DNA from: Alcanivorax jadensis T9
GTDB lineage: Bacteria > Pseudomonadota > Gammaproteobacteria > Pseudomonadales > Alcanivoracaceae
NCBI RefSeq assembly: GCF_000756655.1
Contig: NZ_ARXU01000002.1
Span: forward strand, 248,001-312,000
DNA length: 64,000 bases
Direction: 5' to 3'
Of this stretch, positions 27,028 to 36,247 are shown piece by piece. Position 1 is the first letter of the stretch; each line of letters starts with the position of its first letter. The notes under the pieces are model-generated. The model worked only from the letters and a program-made list of their open reading frames with translations, was not told where the DNA came from and did no database searches. The position numbers and the translations under genes are program-made.

Positions 27028-28434
27028 TCAGCAGGAGTAGTACATATCGAACTCGACCGGGTGCGGGGTCATGTTGAGACGTTCAACCTCACCACGCTTC
27101 AGGGCGATGTAGCCTTCCAGCATATCCTTGGAGAACACGTCGCCTTCGGTCAGGAAGTCCATATCGGCTTCCAGGCAATCCAGCGCCATGGTCAGGGTAT
27201 GCGCCACGGTCGGGATGTCCTTGGCTTCTTCTGCCGGCAGATCGTACAGATCCTTATCCATGGCATCGCCAGGGTGCATCTTGTTCTTGATGCCGTCCAG
27301 GCCAGCCATCAGCAGAGACGCGAAACACAGGTACGGGTTCGCAGACGGATCAGGGAAACGCGCTTCGATACGACGCGCCTTGGCGCTGTTCACAAACGGA
27401 ATCCGGATGGAAGCAGAACGGTTACGGGCAGAGTAGGCCAGCATTACCGGGGCTTCGAAGCCGGGCACCAGACGCTTGTAGGCGTTGGTGGACGCATTGG
27501 TGAACGCGTTCAGGGCACGGGCGTGCTTGATGATGCCGCCGATGAAGTACAGCGCTTCGTCGGACAGGCCTGCATAGCCGTCACCCGCGAACAGGTTTTT
27601 GCCATCTTTACCCAGGGACACGTGAACGTGCATACCGGAACCGTTATCACCGATCAGCGGCTTGGGCATGAAGGTGGCTGTTTTGCCGTAGGCGTGAGCC
27701 ACGTTGTGTACGCAGTACTTGAGAATCTGTACTTCGTCAGCCTTGGCAGTCAGGGTGTTGGCGCCAACGCCGATTTCACACTGGCCCGCAGTACCCACTT
27801 CGTGGTGATGCACTTCGATCTGCAGACCCATCTGCTCCATGGCGGAACACATGGCGCCACGCAGGTCGTGCAGGCTATCTACCGGCGGAACCGGGAAGTA
27901 GCCGCCTTTCACGCCCGGACGGTGACCAATGTTGCCACCTTCGAAGTCTTCGTGGGATACCCACGCTGCTTCTTCGGAGTGAATATTGTACATGGAACCC
28001 TGCATGTCGGATTTCCACTGCACGGAATCAAATACGAAGAATTCCGGCTCCGGACCGAACAGTGCGGTGTCAGCAATACCGGTAGACTTCAGGTATTCCT
28101 CGGCACGACGGGCAACGGAACGCGGATCACGCTCATAACCCTGCATGGTGGACGGCTCGAGGATGTCGCAGCGCAGGTTGACGGTCGCCACATCAGTGAA
28201 CGGGTCCAGTACGGCAGACTCGTCGTCCGGCATCATCACCATGTCGGACTCGTTGATGCCTTTCCAGCCAGCGATGGAAGAGCCATCGAACATTTTGCCA
28301 TCCTGGAAGAAATCTTCGTCGATTTCGCCCACGGGGAGGGTTACGTGCTGCTCCTTACCACGGCTATCGGTGAAGCGCAGGTCCACCCATTTCACATCAT
28401 TTTCTTTAATCAGCTTGAGGGTCTTTTCAGACAT
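27028..28434 (-). CDS. glnA: Glutamine synthetase type I
   Basis: GlnA forms the dodecameric enzyme that condenses glutamate and ammonia with ATP. It has 468 residues. [18 protein letters not shown] near residue 50, the ATP-binding [16 protein letters not shown] and the NRSASIRIP substrate loop are all present. Y397 in DKDLYDLP is the expected adenylylation site, so the enzyme is probably regulated by GlnE. The frame is open for 43 codons upstream, but [12 protein letters not shown] is the conserved start and AGGAGG lies 11 bases ahead. Expression is predicted from a sigma-54 promoter with two NtrC sites. Confidence 0.98.
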   Translation of the reverse strand: MSEKTLKLIKENDVKWVDLRFTDSRGKEQHVTLPVGEIDEDFFQDGKMFDGSSIAGWKGINESDMVMMPDDESAVLDPFTDVATVNLRCDILEPSTMQGYERDPRSVARRAEEYLKSTGIADTALFGPEPEFFVFDSVQWKSDMQGSMYNIHSEEAAWVSHEDFEGGNIGHRPGVKGGYFPVPPVDSLHDLRGAMCSAMEQMGLQIEVHHHEVGTAGQCEIGVGANTLTAKADEVQILKYCVHNVAHAYGKTATFMPKPLIGDNGSGMHVHVSLGKDGKNLFAGDGYAGLSDEALYFIGGIIKHARALNAFTNASTNAYKRLVPGFEAPVMLAYSARNRSASIRIPFVNSAKARRIEARFPDPSANPYLCFASLLMAGLDGIKNKMHPGDAMDKDLYDLPAEEAKDIPTVAHTLTMALDCLEADMDFLTEGDVFSKDMLEGYIALKRGEVERLNMTPHPVEFDMYYSC

Positions 28435-28551
28435 TGTCGTGCGTCCTCCTAAGGAACAGCGGGTTTGTCTCTGGCTCATGGCCCCGCCCCGCATCAGGGC
28501 AGAACAGAGAGCCGGTATTCTCGGCCACCAGGCCTGCTTTGCCAATAGGGA

Positions 28552-28567
28552 GGCAAGTTCCATGCCA
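28552..28567 (-). promoter_or_regulatory. Sigma-54 promoter of glnA
   Basis: On the minus strand TGGCATGGAACTTGCC has the invariant GG and GC separated by 10 bp and matches the consensus TGGCAC-N5-TTGC closely. The predicted transcription start is about 28541, giving a leader of about 107 nucleotides. Confidence 0.88.
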
Positions 28568-28628
28568 GCCCTTTTTTAGCGCATTTGACGCTAAAATACA
28601 GAATCAGGGGAAAGATAACACCTCATAG

Positions 28629-28645
28629 TGCATTATTGTGGTGCG
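28629..28645. promoter_or_regulatory. NtrC site 2 (promoter-proximal) upstream of glnA
   Basis: TGCATTATTGTGGTGCG contains GCAT-N7-GTGC, one mismatch from the NtrC half-site pattern. It is centred near -96 relative to the predicted sigma-54 start and 31 bp from the stronger site. It partly overlaps a second palindrome, TGGTGCGCCGCACCA, at 28639-28653. Confidence 0.6.
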
Positions 28646-28659
28646 CCGCACCATTTTAT

Positions 28660-28676
28660 GGCACTAAAATAGTGCA
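28660..28676. promoter_or_regulatory. NtrC site 1 (promoter-distal) upstream of glnA
   Basis: GGCACTAAAATAGTGCA has perfect GCAC-N7-GTGC half-sites, centred near -127 from the predicted start. It overlaps the stop codon of the upstream TusA-like gene. Confidence 0.75.
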
Positions 28677-28915
28677 CCATTGTCTTCGCCGACCCGCAGG
28701 ACCACAAACACCTCGTTGCCCGCCTCGCCGGTTTCCAGCACCTGATGCCCGTTGATACGGCACCAGGCAGGGATATCGCTTAGCGCTCCGGGGTCCGTGC
28801 ATACCACACGCAGGCAATCGCCGGTGGCCAGAGTGCGCACCTTATTCTGCGTCTTGATCACCGGCATGGGGCACAACATGCGGCGCACATCCAGTTCATG
28901 AACAGCTTCGGTCAT
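28664..28915 (-). CDS. TusA-family sulfur carrier protein
   Basis: This 83-residue protein carries the TusA CPxP motif in RMLCPMPVIKTQNKV near residue 15, where the cysteine carries a persulfide in sulfur-relay proteins. Family members hand sulfur to tRNA thiolation or other pathways. The next gene upstream in the same direction is a PP-loop protein of the tRNA-thiolation type, so a shared sulfur-transfer role is reasonable but inferred. The stop codon lies inside an NtrC site for glnA. Confidence 0.85.
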   Translation of the reverse strand: MTEAVHELDVRRMLCPMPVIKTQNKVRTLATGDCLRVVCTDPGALSDIPAWCRINGHQVLETGEAGNEVFVVLRVGEDNGALF

Positions 28916-28929
28916 CAGGGATCCCTGGG

Positions 28930-28985
28930 TTCTAGCTTCTAGCTTCTAGCTTCTAGCTTCTAGCTTCTAGCTTCTAGCTTCTAAA
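28930..28985. repeat. Tandem array of 7-bp unit TTCTAGC
   Basis: Seven perfect copies of TTCTAGC are followed by an eighth, altered copy (TTCTAAA). The array lies between the TusA-like gene and the PP-loop gene. No inverted partner is seen nearby. Perfect identity between units suggests recent expansion or contraction. Confidence 0.95.
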
Positions 28986-29065
28986 GAGGGTGCCGCGCCC
29001 CAAACGAAGCACAACCCCAGCAGCACTTTTTTGTTTTCCTCGCAGCCAACAGCTCATAGCTGCCT

Positions 29066-30163
29066 TTACCCCACATTCCAGGCCAACGGCACTGCATCCG
29101 GGTGAAATGGCTCTACAGTGACCTGGCGCGCCACACCATCCGGGCTGCGCACTTCCAGGGTAACCTCATCCGACGAACGCCCCTTGGAATAACGGGCCAC
29201 GATCGCCGCCGCCTGCTGCATTTCCTCATCATTCTGGAAATTGCCATCCACCAAGGCCAAAGGCCCCGGGCAGCTCACTGTGGTAATGCTGGTAAACTGG
29301 TAGCGATACCCCTCCAGGAAACGGTTCTCGCCTTCCTCCCGGCTGATGATCAGCTTTAAATGGGGCTGCGGACGTATATGACGCCCCACCTTTAACAGCA
29401 TGATGTCATCAAGCTCGTAGCGACGCTCGTTGCGGGCCTTCCACAGATCCGCCAACTTGTTGGAATAGGATTCGTCGGTAAGAAAGCAGCAACCACCGGC
29501 AGGCTGGGCAAAGTCATCCAGCCCGAACTTCTTGGCCAGGGCCATTTGCGGCTTACGGCTGCGGCCGGAAAAATCGTGCAGGGATTCCCGGTCTACCCAG
29601 CCCTCACGTTCGGGCAGGGTAGCTGGCAAGTTCTTCGCGCATAGCGGCCGCAGCAGACGCTCGTCCGCGCCGGATTCCGCGCTGATAATCGGCATGGTTG
29701 CCTTGCGCTGGCTTTTCGGACGCTGGCCGATCACCTCGCCAGTGACGATAAAATCAAAACCCCTATCGCCGGCCAACTCCCGGGCCTTGTTGATCATCAG
29801 GGTGGCCTGGTTAACCATGAAAATCTTGCAGTCCAGACAAGGGTTGAGGTTGGCCCCGTAGCCATGTCTGGGGTTGAGCACCACATCTTTGTACTCCTCG
29901 GAGATATCAATGATGTGCATCTTGATGCCCAGCTGTTCGGCCACCCACAGGGCGTTATTACGCTTTTCCTTGTCCTTGTCCTTCTTGCGGATGGCATGGG
30001 TATGGCCTTCCACACAGAAACCGGTGAAGAAATTGACGCCCTCCACCTCAATCCCCTGCTCCTGCATCACCTTCACTGCCAGCATGGAATCCAGCCCGCC
30101 GGACACCAGTGCGATAGCACGGCGCTTAATCGGTTGGGTTGACTCAGTTACAGAAGACATCAT
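29066..30163 (-). CDS. PP-loop ATPase of the tRNA-thiolation (MnmA/ThiI-like) type
   Basis: This 365-residue protein starts with the PP-loop SGGLDSMLAVKVM near residue 20, which adenylates substrates in tRNA sulfur or amine transfer. CLDCKIFM near residue 110 and GGCCFLTDESYSNKLADLW near residue 225 hold conserved cysteines. The C-terminal about 100 residues resemble a short domain found in NFACT-type proteins. There is no THUMP domain, so it is not a normal ThiI, and it is shorter than MnmA. The target is unknown. Upstream codons exist, but ATG at 30163 or 30160 fits best. It neighbours a TusA-like gene. Confidence 0.75.
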   Translation of the reverse strand: MMSSVTESTQPIKRRAIALVSGGLDSMLAVKVMQEQGIEVEGVNFFTGFCVEGHTHAIRKKDKDKEKRNNALWVAEQLGIKMHIIDISEEYKDVVLNPRHGYGANLNPCLDCKIFMVNQATLMINKARELAGDRGFDFIVTGEVIGQRPKSQRKATMPIISAESGADERLLRPLCAKNLPATLPEREGWVDRESLHDFSGRSRKPQMALAKKFGLDDFAQPAGGCCFLTDESYSNKLADLWKARNERRYELDDIMLLKVGRHIRPQPHLKLIISREEGENRFLEGYRYQFTSITTVSCPGPLALVDGNFQNDEEMQQAAAIVARYSKGRSSDEVTLEVRSPDGVARQVTVEPFHPDAVPLAWNVG

Positions 30164-30532
30164 GTGAAAAAACCTGCTGCCTTGATCGGCGCTCAAAAAA
30201 TGGGCGGCGCAGTATAGCAATCACGCGCTCCTGACGCACCCTTCACCCCGGCCTGGCTGTCACCTGAAGGGCACGCAGGGCTCCTCAAGACAGGCAGCGT
30301 CCGTGCATAATCGGGGAATCAAAATGCCAAAACCTGGCCGGAGGGCACAGCACCAATCACTGATCCAAGCCCCGCTACAACTAATTTGAGCAGTGGCCTG
30401 AGCCTTTGAATTGAACCGGGTCTTTCCGCACAACCCCACGGTCAACGGCAGCTACCGCCTCTACTGTGTGCGAGGAATCCCGAAGACCTGCTGATCTTCA
30501 GCTATGGGAGGGAGATCAGCGCGCTCAGAGAA
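30164..30532. other. 369-bp region without a recognised gene
   Basis: No open frame here looks like a protein. The end nearest the ATP-grasp gene holds an inverted repeat GCTGATCT / AGATCAGC at about 30489-30519, without a T tract. The other end should contain the PP-loop gene promoter. The rest shows nothing I can interpret. Confidence 0.5.
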
Positions 30533-31537
30533 TCAAGGCGTAACGGCGGAATCAGGTTCGCTAACCGGCACCGGTCCGGCCACGGCGAAATGCTTTTTGG
30601 AGAACGCGATACGTTCCGCCACCGGGCGACGGATATTGCCGAGGCTGTCCAGGTGGTCCTCAATAATACTGCAGCGACGCAGCAGACCATCATCCATGGC
30701 GATCTGGATGTTCAACCCTGGTCGGGCATTCAGCTCCAACATCATCGGCCCGAATTCCCGGTCCATCACCAGATCCACCCCCAGATAGCCCAGGCCGGTC
30801 AGATCATAACAACGGGCGGCCAGCTCCAGACACTCTTCCCAGTCCGGCACGGTCAGGCCGGCCACCGCATTGGCGGTGTCTGGATGGCGCTCGATTCTCT
30901 GGTTGTGCCAGGTGCCACCCAGAGTCACGCCGCTGGACAGGTCCAGACCCACACCAATAGCACCCTGATGCAGGTTGGCCTTGCCCTGGGATTGGCGGGT
31001 AGGCAGACGCAGCATGGCCGCCACCGGGTAACCCTGCAGCACGATGATGCGAATATCCGGCACCCCCTCGAAACTGATGCGATTGAACAGCTCGGTGGAC
31101 CGCACCCGGTATTCAATCAGGGCCTGATCACGGTGGCCGCCCAGGGAATAAATACCGGAGATAATCCCGGAAATATGATGTTCCAGCTCCTCGGTAGTCA
31201 CGATGCGCCCGGAGGCGGAACGGAAATAGTCCTCGAAGCGATCGGCAATCACCATGATACCGTCACCGCCCGCACCCTGAGCCGGCTTGATGACGAAATC
31301 CCGATGGGTTTCCACCACCCGGTGCAGGGTGCTGATTCCCTGTTCGGTGGCGATGGCACCGTACAGCTCCGGCACCCGAATGCCCGCATCCAGCGCCATC
31401 TGCTTGGTCTGCAGCTTGTCGTCCACCAGCGGATACAGACTGCGCTTGTTATAGCGGAGGATGTAATCACCGTTGCGCTGGTTAATACCCATTACGCCAC
31501 GGGCACGCAGGGCCTTGCGGGTCTTGGACCAGAACAT
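30533..31537 (-). CDS. Alpha-L-glutamate ligase-like (RimK-related) ATP-grasp protein
   Basis: This 334-residue ATP-grasp enzyme is of the kind that forms amide bonds between amino acids or onto peptides. DFVIKPAQGAGGDGIMVI near residue 97 is the nucleotide loop, EYRVRS and DIRIIVLQG follow, and GYLGVDLVMDREFGPMMLELNARPG near residue 255 supplies the metal-binding acidic residues and Asn. It is the last gene of a three-gene unit with an inactive transglutaminase/membrane protein and a retropepsin-like protease, a set known from comparative genomics. The substrate is not known to me. Confidence 0.87.
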   Translation of the reverse strand: MFWSKTRKALRARGVMGINQRNGDYILRYNKRSLYPLVDDKLQTKQMALDAGIRVPELYGAIATEQGISTLHRVVETHRDFVIKPAQGAGGDGIMVIADRFEDYFRSASGRIVTTEELEHHISGIISGIYSLGGHRDQALIEYRVRSTELFNRISFEGVPDIRIIVLQGYPVAAMLRLPTRQSQGKANLHQGAIGVGLDLSSGVTLGGTWHNQRIERHPDTANAVAGLTVPDWEECLELAARCYDLTGLGYLGVDLVMDREFGPMMLELNARPGLNIQIAMDDGLLRRCSIIEDHLDSLGNIRRPVAERIAFSKKHFAVAGPVPVSEPDSAVTP

Positions 31538-31538
31538 G

Positions 31539-33065
31539 TCAGCGCTCCACCATCGCCCGGAAGCGCATCAATTCAGTGAGGCGGTAGCCACGGTAATGCC
31601 CCATCAACACCATCACTGCGGACATGCACAACAGCACACCCGGGAAGGTAAAGACGAAATAGACCAGCGGCGGCCATACCATAAGCAAATGACACAACAC
31701 CGCAGCCACCAGGGTACCCAGCGCCACTTTCAGGGACTGGGTTCCACCGCGCTCTTCCCAGACAATGGAAACCCGCTCGATCACCATGGTCAGAATCACC
31801 ATGGGGAACAGTGCCACCGACAACCCTGATGACACACCCAACTTATAGCCAAACAGACTGATGACTGCCATCAGGATTACCACAAAGGTGAGCACAATGG
31901 ACAGCCGCGCCAACAGCTGCAGTTTCAAATGCTCAAGATAGGAGCGCACCGACAGGCCAATAGCGGTGATGAAGGTAAACAGCAGCACCCCCCAGATCAC
32001 CTAGGTTTCCCGGAACGCCAGGGCAATCAACACTGGCGTAAAAGTGCCCAGAGTTTCCATACCCACCAGGGAACGGATCAGCAGGACCAGCAGTACGCCC
32101 ACCGGGATCATCATCAGAATGCGGAATAGCTGCTGAGAGGGCAGCGGCAACTCGTACAGGGAGAAATCGATAAAGCTGCTGGCATCCTGCAGCCGCAGGG
32201 ACCGAGCCAGTTGCAGGGCACTCATTTCATTACGGTGCACGCTCAGTGTCATATTCGCCGAGCGCCCGCCTTCGACATTCAGCAACGACTCACTGCCGCT
32301 CCACCATACCACTCGGTCATCCGGCAAACCCTGCTGGCCATCCAGCGGGTTGAAGTACAGCCAGCGCTTTCCGTTATAGGTCCGCAACCACAGTTCGGGC
32401 TGCTGTTCCTGACTTTCCACCAGTCGCAGGGTATGCACCGGCTGAGCAGGAATATGGGACATGGCAAGCAGCAGATCCACTACCTGGGCTCGGTTTTCCG
32501 GACTCACATCACCGCCGAGCAACAACTGGACGTTGTCGTTTTCCAGTTCATTCACCCGCTTGATGGTTTCGCCAATGAAGGTTTCCACATCGGCGGAATG
32601 CTGACGGATCGGCTGCAACAGCGCTTCGGCCGCCAACTTTTCCGCTCCGTCCAGCACCGGGGCCGGCCGGAACTGGGGGCCCGGCTCATTCTCGCGGGTT
32701 TCCGCAAAACGGGGGGTAAGCATCAGCCGATAGTAAAGATACTGATTACCCTCGGCACGACGGGCGGACCAGGTGACCTGTCGGTTGCCCTTCTCCACAT
32801 TGACGTTTACGCCATAGTTATTGGAGATAAAGCTTTCGTTGAGGGTGGTGTAACCGGCCCCCTGTGGCGGCACGAACATGCGCACCTTGATCGGTTTGTT
32901 GGCCCTGGCAGTAAAGCTGACCTGGGCATCGACCACCCACACCGGGTCCTTCTCATCCTGAGTCAGCGGCACCTTCTGCACTAGCAACTGGTAAGCGATA
33001 CTGCCGCCACCCAGCAGCAAGAGAAACACGGCCAAAATCCGTGCCTGTAGTTTGACAGACCCCAT
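31539..33065 (-). pseudogene. Inactive transglutaminase fused to transmembrane helices, interrupted by in-frame TAG
   Basis: The full frame would encode 509 codons, near the family length. The N-terminal part (codons 1-354) has a membrane anchor at about 8-28, a periplasmic transglutaminase-like domain without an obvious catalytic Cys, and a membrane helix near 312. Codon 355 at 32001-32003 is TAG, in the segment FTPVLIALAFRET-stop-VIWGVLLF. As I recall it, family members continue RET-Q, so a single C-to-T change of CAG would explain it. The C-terminal 153 codons (31539-32000) remain open in the same frame and encode several membrane helices; a GTG follows the stop directly. It could be a recent nonsense mutation, a split gene or a sequencing error. 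Confidence 0.82.
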
Positions 33066-33066
33066 G

Positions 33067-33660
33067 TTAATGCGCCCCGGCAGCCTCCATCATCAGTTCA
33101 TCCTCCTGATCCTCCCGGCAGCGTGGCGCGCCCACAGACATGGACAACGACGGGTCTACCAGGGCTCCCAGGCCCATCAGGGCATCCGCACCGACCAGAA
33201 GCGGGTAACGAAACTCGCTCCGGTCTGTCAGATTGACATCTATTTTCTGCTCACGATCGCCCATGCATATCGTCAACGTCACCATTGGCCGGCGGCTGAA
33301 ATCCCGCTCGCCGTCCTGAACACTCTCTGCCCGGCGCTTTATCCGCACATGCCCGGCCAGTGGCAATTCCACGTCATCCCACTGATTCTGCTGGATGCCC
33401 CACTCTTCACGGTCATCCCTGTCGATGGCTATATCAAACTCAACCATTTTCACCCCGTCACGCTCAAAGGTCTTTATGTAACGGGCACTCAGGGAGGCGG
33501 AGTCCGCCCCGGTGTCCAGCTTGGCCGGCACCGTAATACCCAGTTCACCGACATGCACGCTTTCGTGCAGACCATAGATTCTCTTGTTGACTGGTGGCAC
33601 CTCAGACAGGGCCACGGCAGGCACCAGCGCCCCTATCAGCACCAAGGGGATTCGCATCAT
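33067..33660 (-). CDS. Retropepsin-like aspartic protease (RimK-cluster, ATP-dependent zinc protease family)
   Basis: This 197-residue exported protein has a signal peptide (MMRIPLVLIGALVPAVALSE). KLDTGADSASL near residue 48 is a retropepsin-type catalytic motif, and YPLLVGADALMGLGALVDPS near residue 152 is a second conserved block of the family. Many databases still name the family as a zinc protease, but the DTGA motif argues for an aspartic protease. It is the first gene of the unit with the membrane transglutaminase and the ATP-grasp ligase, separated from the next gene by one base. Confidence 0.85.
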   Translation of the reverse strand: MMRIPLVLIGALVPAVALSEVPPVNKRIYGLHESVHVGELGITVPAKLDTGADSASLSARYIKTFERDGVKMVEFDIAIDRDDREEWGIQQNQWDDVELPLAGHVRIKRRAESVQDGERDFSRRPMVTLTICMGDREQKIDVNLTDRSEFRYPLLVGADALMGLGALVDPSLSMSVGAPRCREDQEDELMMEAAGAH

Positions 33661-33989
33661 AACAACCTGATTATAAAAGCGTTATTGCCGAATTTTCGGC
33701 ACCGACAACGGAGAAAGACGGTGAGTCTGACCCTTCTCCGGGGAAATGGTTGCGCCATTCTAGGCGATCCGCAGCCCACTCGCAGGAACAACCGTAAATT
33801 TTTGAATCTTTTCACATTCGCAAATGTTACGCGAAAGCCTGACCGACGGGCTATCACCTGCGCCCAGCGCTGGTATAATGCGCGCCCCCGCGGGATGCCA
33901 GACCCTTTTCAACGCCCACTACGTGGCTGCGTACAGGTCGAGATCAGGCACGAGCGTCATCCCGCCCATTTCTTAACGGAGCTACATCT
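33661..33989. promoter_or_regulatory. Divergent intergenic region, protease unit and typA
   Basis: The 329-bp gap contains no credible gene. A TATAAT at 33874-33879 followed by a GC-rich stretch (GCGCGCCCCCGCGG) is a likely typA promoter of the kind used by growth-controlled genes, though its -35 is poor. The leader would be about 105 nucleotides. The half near the protease is more AT-rich and probably holds its promoter. Confidence 0.5.
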
Positions 33990-35798
33990 GTGATTGAACG
34001 TCTGCGCAATATCGCCATCATCGCCCACGTTGACCACGGCAAGACCACCCTGGTGGACAAGCTGTTGCAACAATCCGGCACCCTGGGAGATCGCGCTGGC
34101 GATATTGAGCGGGTAATGGACTCTAACGATCTGGAGAAGGAACGGGGCATCACCATCCTCTCCAAGAACACTGCCATCCAGTGGAATGAATACCGCATCA
34201 ACATCGTCGACACCCCCGGCCACGCCGATTTCGGTGGCGAGGTAGAGCGGGTCATGTCCATGGTGGATTGCGTATTGCTGCTGGTAGACGCGGTGGATGG
34301 CCCCATGCCGCAAACCCGCTTCGTAACCCAGAAAGCCTTTGCCGCCGGCCTCAAGCCAATCGTGGTAATCAACAAAATCGACCGCCCGGGCGCGCGACCG
34401 GACTGGGTCATGGATCAGGTATTCGACCTGTTCGATAACCTTGGCGCCACCGACGAGCAACTGGATTTCCCGGTCATTTACGCGTCAGCCCTGAACGGCA
34501 TTGCCGGTCTGGAAGCAGACAACATGGCCGACGACATGACCCCGCTGCTGCAGACCATCGTAGACAAGGTGGACTACCCGAACGTGGACGCGGACGGTCC
34601 GTTCCAGATGCAGATTTCCTCCCTGGACTACAACAGCTACCTGGGCATCGTCGGCATTGGCCGGGTCAAGCGCGGCAACATCAAGGCCAACAGCCCGGTG
34701 AAAGTAATCGGCGCCGATGGCAATGTCCGCAATGGCAAGATCCTCACCATCATGGGCTATCACGGTCTGGAGCGTGTTGACGCCCCCACTGCCTCTGCCG
34801 GCGAAATCGTCTGCATCACCGGCCTCGACCCGCTGAACATTTCCGACACCCTGTGTGATCCGGCCAGCGTGGAAGCGTTGCCGCCGTTGAGCGTGGACGA
34901 GCCCACCGTGAGCATGTTCTTCCACGTGAACACCTCGCCGTTCGCCGGCCAGGATGGCAAATTCGTCACCAGCCGCCAGATCCGCGAACGCCTGGAAGCG
35001 GAGCTCAAGCACAACGTGGCCCTGCGCGTGGAAGAAACCGGCAGCGCCGACCAGTTCCGCGTCTCCGGCCGTGGAGAGCTGCACCTGTCCGTGTTGATCG
35101 AGAACATGCGTCGCGAAGGCTTCGAGCTGGCCGTTGGCCGCCCGCAGGTGATCATCCGTGAAGAGGATGGCGTCAAGCAGGAGCCCTACGAAACCGTGAT
35201 CGCCGATGTGGAAGAGCAACACCAGGGTGCCATCATGGAGCATCTGGGTCTGCGTCGTGCGGAAATGACCAACATGGAGCCGGACGGCAAGGGCCGGGTA
35301 CGCCTCGAGTTCCTGGTGCCCAGCCGTGGTCTGATCGGCTTCCGTAGCCAGTTCCTGACCCTCACCTCCGGCACCGGCATCCTCAACAGCACCTTCAGCC
35401 ACTACGGCGAATACAAGGCCGGCGACATGGCCAAGCGCATCAACGGTGTGCTGGTGTCCATGGTCAAGGGCAAGGTGCTGGGCTTCGCCCTGTTCAACCT
35501 GCAGGAGCGTGGCCGGATGCTGATCGATCCGAACGTGGATGTGTACGAAGGCCAGATCATCGGCATCCACAGCCGCGGCAACGACCTGGTGGTCAACCCC
35601 ACCAAGGGCAAACAGCTCACCAACATGCGCGCCTCCGGCACCGATGAAAACATCGTCCTGACTCCGCCGATTCGTTTCAGCCTGGAGCAGGCACTGGACT
35701 TCATCGAAGATGACGAGCTGGTGGAAGTGACCCCGAACTGTCTGCGTATCCGCAAGAAGCTGCTTACCGAAACCGAGCGCAAGCGCGCCGGAAGGTAA
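33990..35798 (+). CDS. typA: Translational GTPase TypA/BipA
   Basis: This ribosome-associated GTPase, related to EF-G and LepA, assists large-subunit assembly at low temperature and under stress. It has 602 residues. G1 is [11 protein letters not shown]3 is DTPGHADF, G4 is NKID, and the family's C-terminal region includes [14 protein letters not shown] and [22 protein letters not shown]. The start is GTG with GGAG upstream, giving [17 protein letters not shown]. It ends in a bidirectional terminator shared with the convergent DUF2007 gene. Confidence 0.98.
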   Translation: MIERLRNIAIIAHVDHGKTTLVDKLLQQSGTLGDRAGDIERVMDSNDLEKERGITILSKNTAIQWNEYRINIVDTPGHADFGGEVERVMSMVDCVLLLVDAVDGPMPQTRFVTQKAFAAGLKPIVVINKIDRPGARPDWVMDQVFDLFDNLGATDEQLDFPVIYASALNGIAGLEADNMADDMTPLLQTIVDKVDYPNVDADGPFQMQISSLDYNSYLGIVGIGRVKRGNIKANSPVKVIGADGNVRNGKILTIMGYHGLERVDAPTASAGEIVCITGLDPLNISDTLCDPASVEALPPLSVDEPTVSMFFHVNTSPFAGQDGKFVTSRQIRERLEAELKHNVALRVEETGSADQFRVSGRGELHLSVLIENMRREGFELAVGRPQVIIREEDGVKQEPYETVIADVEEQHQGAIMEHLGLRRAEMTNMEPDGKGRVRLEFLVPSRGLIGFRSQFLTLTSGTGILNSTFSHYGEYKAGDMAKRINGVLVSMVKGKVLGFALFNLQERGRMLIDPNVDVYEGQIIGIHSRGNDLVVNPTKGKQLTNMRASGTDENIVLTPPIRFSLEQALDFIEDDELVEVTPNCLRIRKKLLTETERKRAGR

Positions 35799-35812
35799 AC
35801 GCAACAATGGTC

Positions 35813-35848
35813 GCGGGGAGGAATGCGCAAAGCGAACTCCTCCCGCTA
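35813..35848. repeat. Inverted repeat after typA
   Basis: GGGGAGGA and its complement TCCTCCC, spaced by about 15 bases (ATGCGCAAAGCGAAC), form an imperfect hairpin just after the typA stop. It is distinct from the terminator that follows, and the spacing and location resemble REP units. Confidence 0.5.
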
Positions 35849-35859
35849 CGCCAACGTTT

Positions 35860-35898
35860 GACACAAAAAAGCCGGGCGATGCCCGGCTTTTTTGTGTC
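35860..35898. terminator. Bidirectional terminator between typA and the DUF2007 gene
   Basis: The perfect stem GACACAAAAAAGCCGGGC with GCCCGGCTTTTTTGTGTC has a three-base loop. The A and T runs lie in the lower stem, so it can act in both directions. Confidence 0.93.
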
Positions 35899-35907
35899 CA
35901 AGCTTTT

Positions 35908-36228
35908 TCAACGCAGCAACATCAACATCACCACAGCGCCGATCACCATTCCCAGCAACAACCCCTGGGTGAAAGAGCGCTGCGCCTCAGGGCGAGCCGC
36001 TTGCACGGTGTCTGCAGGCTGACTCGTCTCAAACTCGGCGATCACCTCACGAGCTCTCGACTCATCGCTTTCCGCCACCCACACCGACGCCAGGCCCGCC
36101 GCAGGCAGCTCTCCTACGGCTCCCTGCAACATGTCGCCCTGAACCTGCGCCATGATACCCACCTGATCCAGCAGGTCCGCCAGCATATGCGCTTCAATAC
36201 CGTCGCGGGCATGGAAAACACGCTTCAC
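35908..36228 (-). CDS. DUF2007 domain protein with C-terminal membrane helix
   Basis: This 106-residue protein starts MKRVFHARDGIEAHMLADLLDQVGI, the DUF2007 fold, a ferredoxin-like domain often labelled as a putative signal-transducing protein with no proven role. The last 20 residues, GLLLGMVIGAVVMLMLLR, form one membrane helix, so the domain would face the cytoplasm. It is preceded 19 bp upstream by a lipoprotein gene in the same direction. Confidence 0.8.
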   Translation of the reverse strand: MKRVFHARDGIEAHMLADLLDQVGIMAQVQGDMLQGAVGELPAAGLASVWVAESDESRAREVIAEFETSQPADTVQAARPEAQRSFTQGLLLGMVIGAVVMLMLLR

Positions 36229-36247
36229 GGCAGTGTCCTCTCATTCA

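Noticed and set aside
27061-28452. Long open frame antisense to glnA (463 codons)
   Set aside because: It mirrors a highly conserved gene in GC-rich DNA, its protein is rich in His, Arg, Gly and Val without recognisable motifs, and it has no ribosome-binding site. Similar shadows lie opposite maeB, typA, hldE, the monooxygenase and the 7TM kinase.
28930-28985. Possible CRISPR array
   Set aside because: The units are 7 bp with no spacers between them, and no cas genes are in the window.
29066-30163. Annotation as ThiI or MnmA
   Set aside because: No THUMP or rhodanese domain for ThiI, and MnmA-specific regions are missing; only the PP-loop and a short tail are shared.
30260-30445. Short open frame in the 30.2-30.5 kb gap
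   Set aside because: No ribosome-binding site, unusual composition (many Cys, Arg and Trp) and no recognisable motif.
34485-35864. 459-codon frame antisense to typA
   Set aside because: Codon-mirror artefact of a well-conserved GTPase gene, with no family resemblance.
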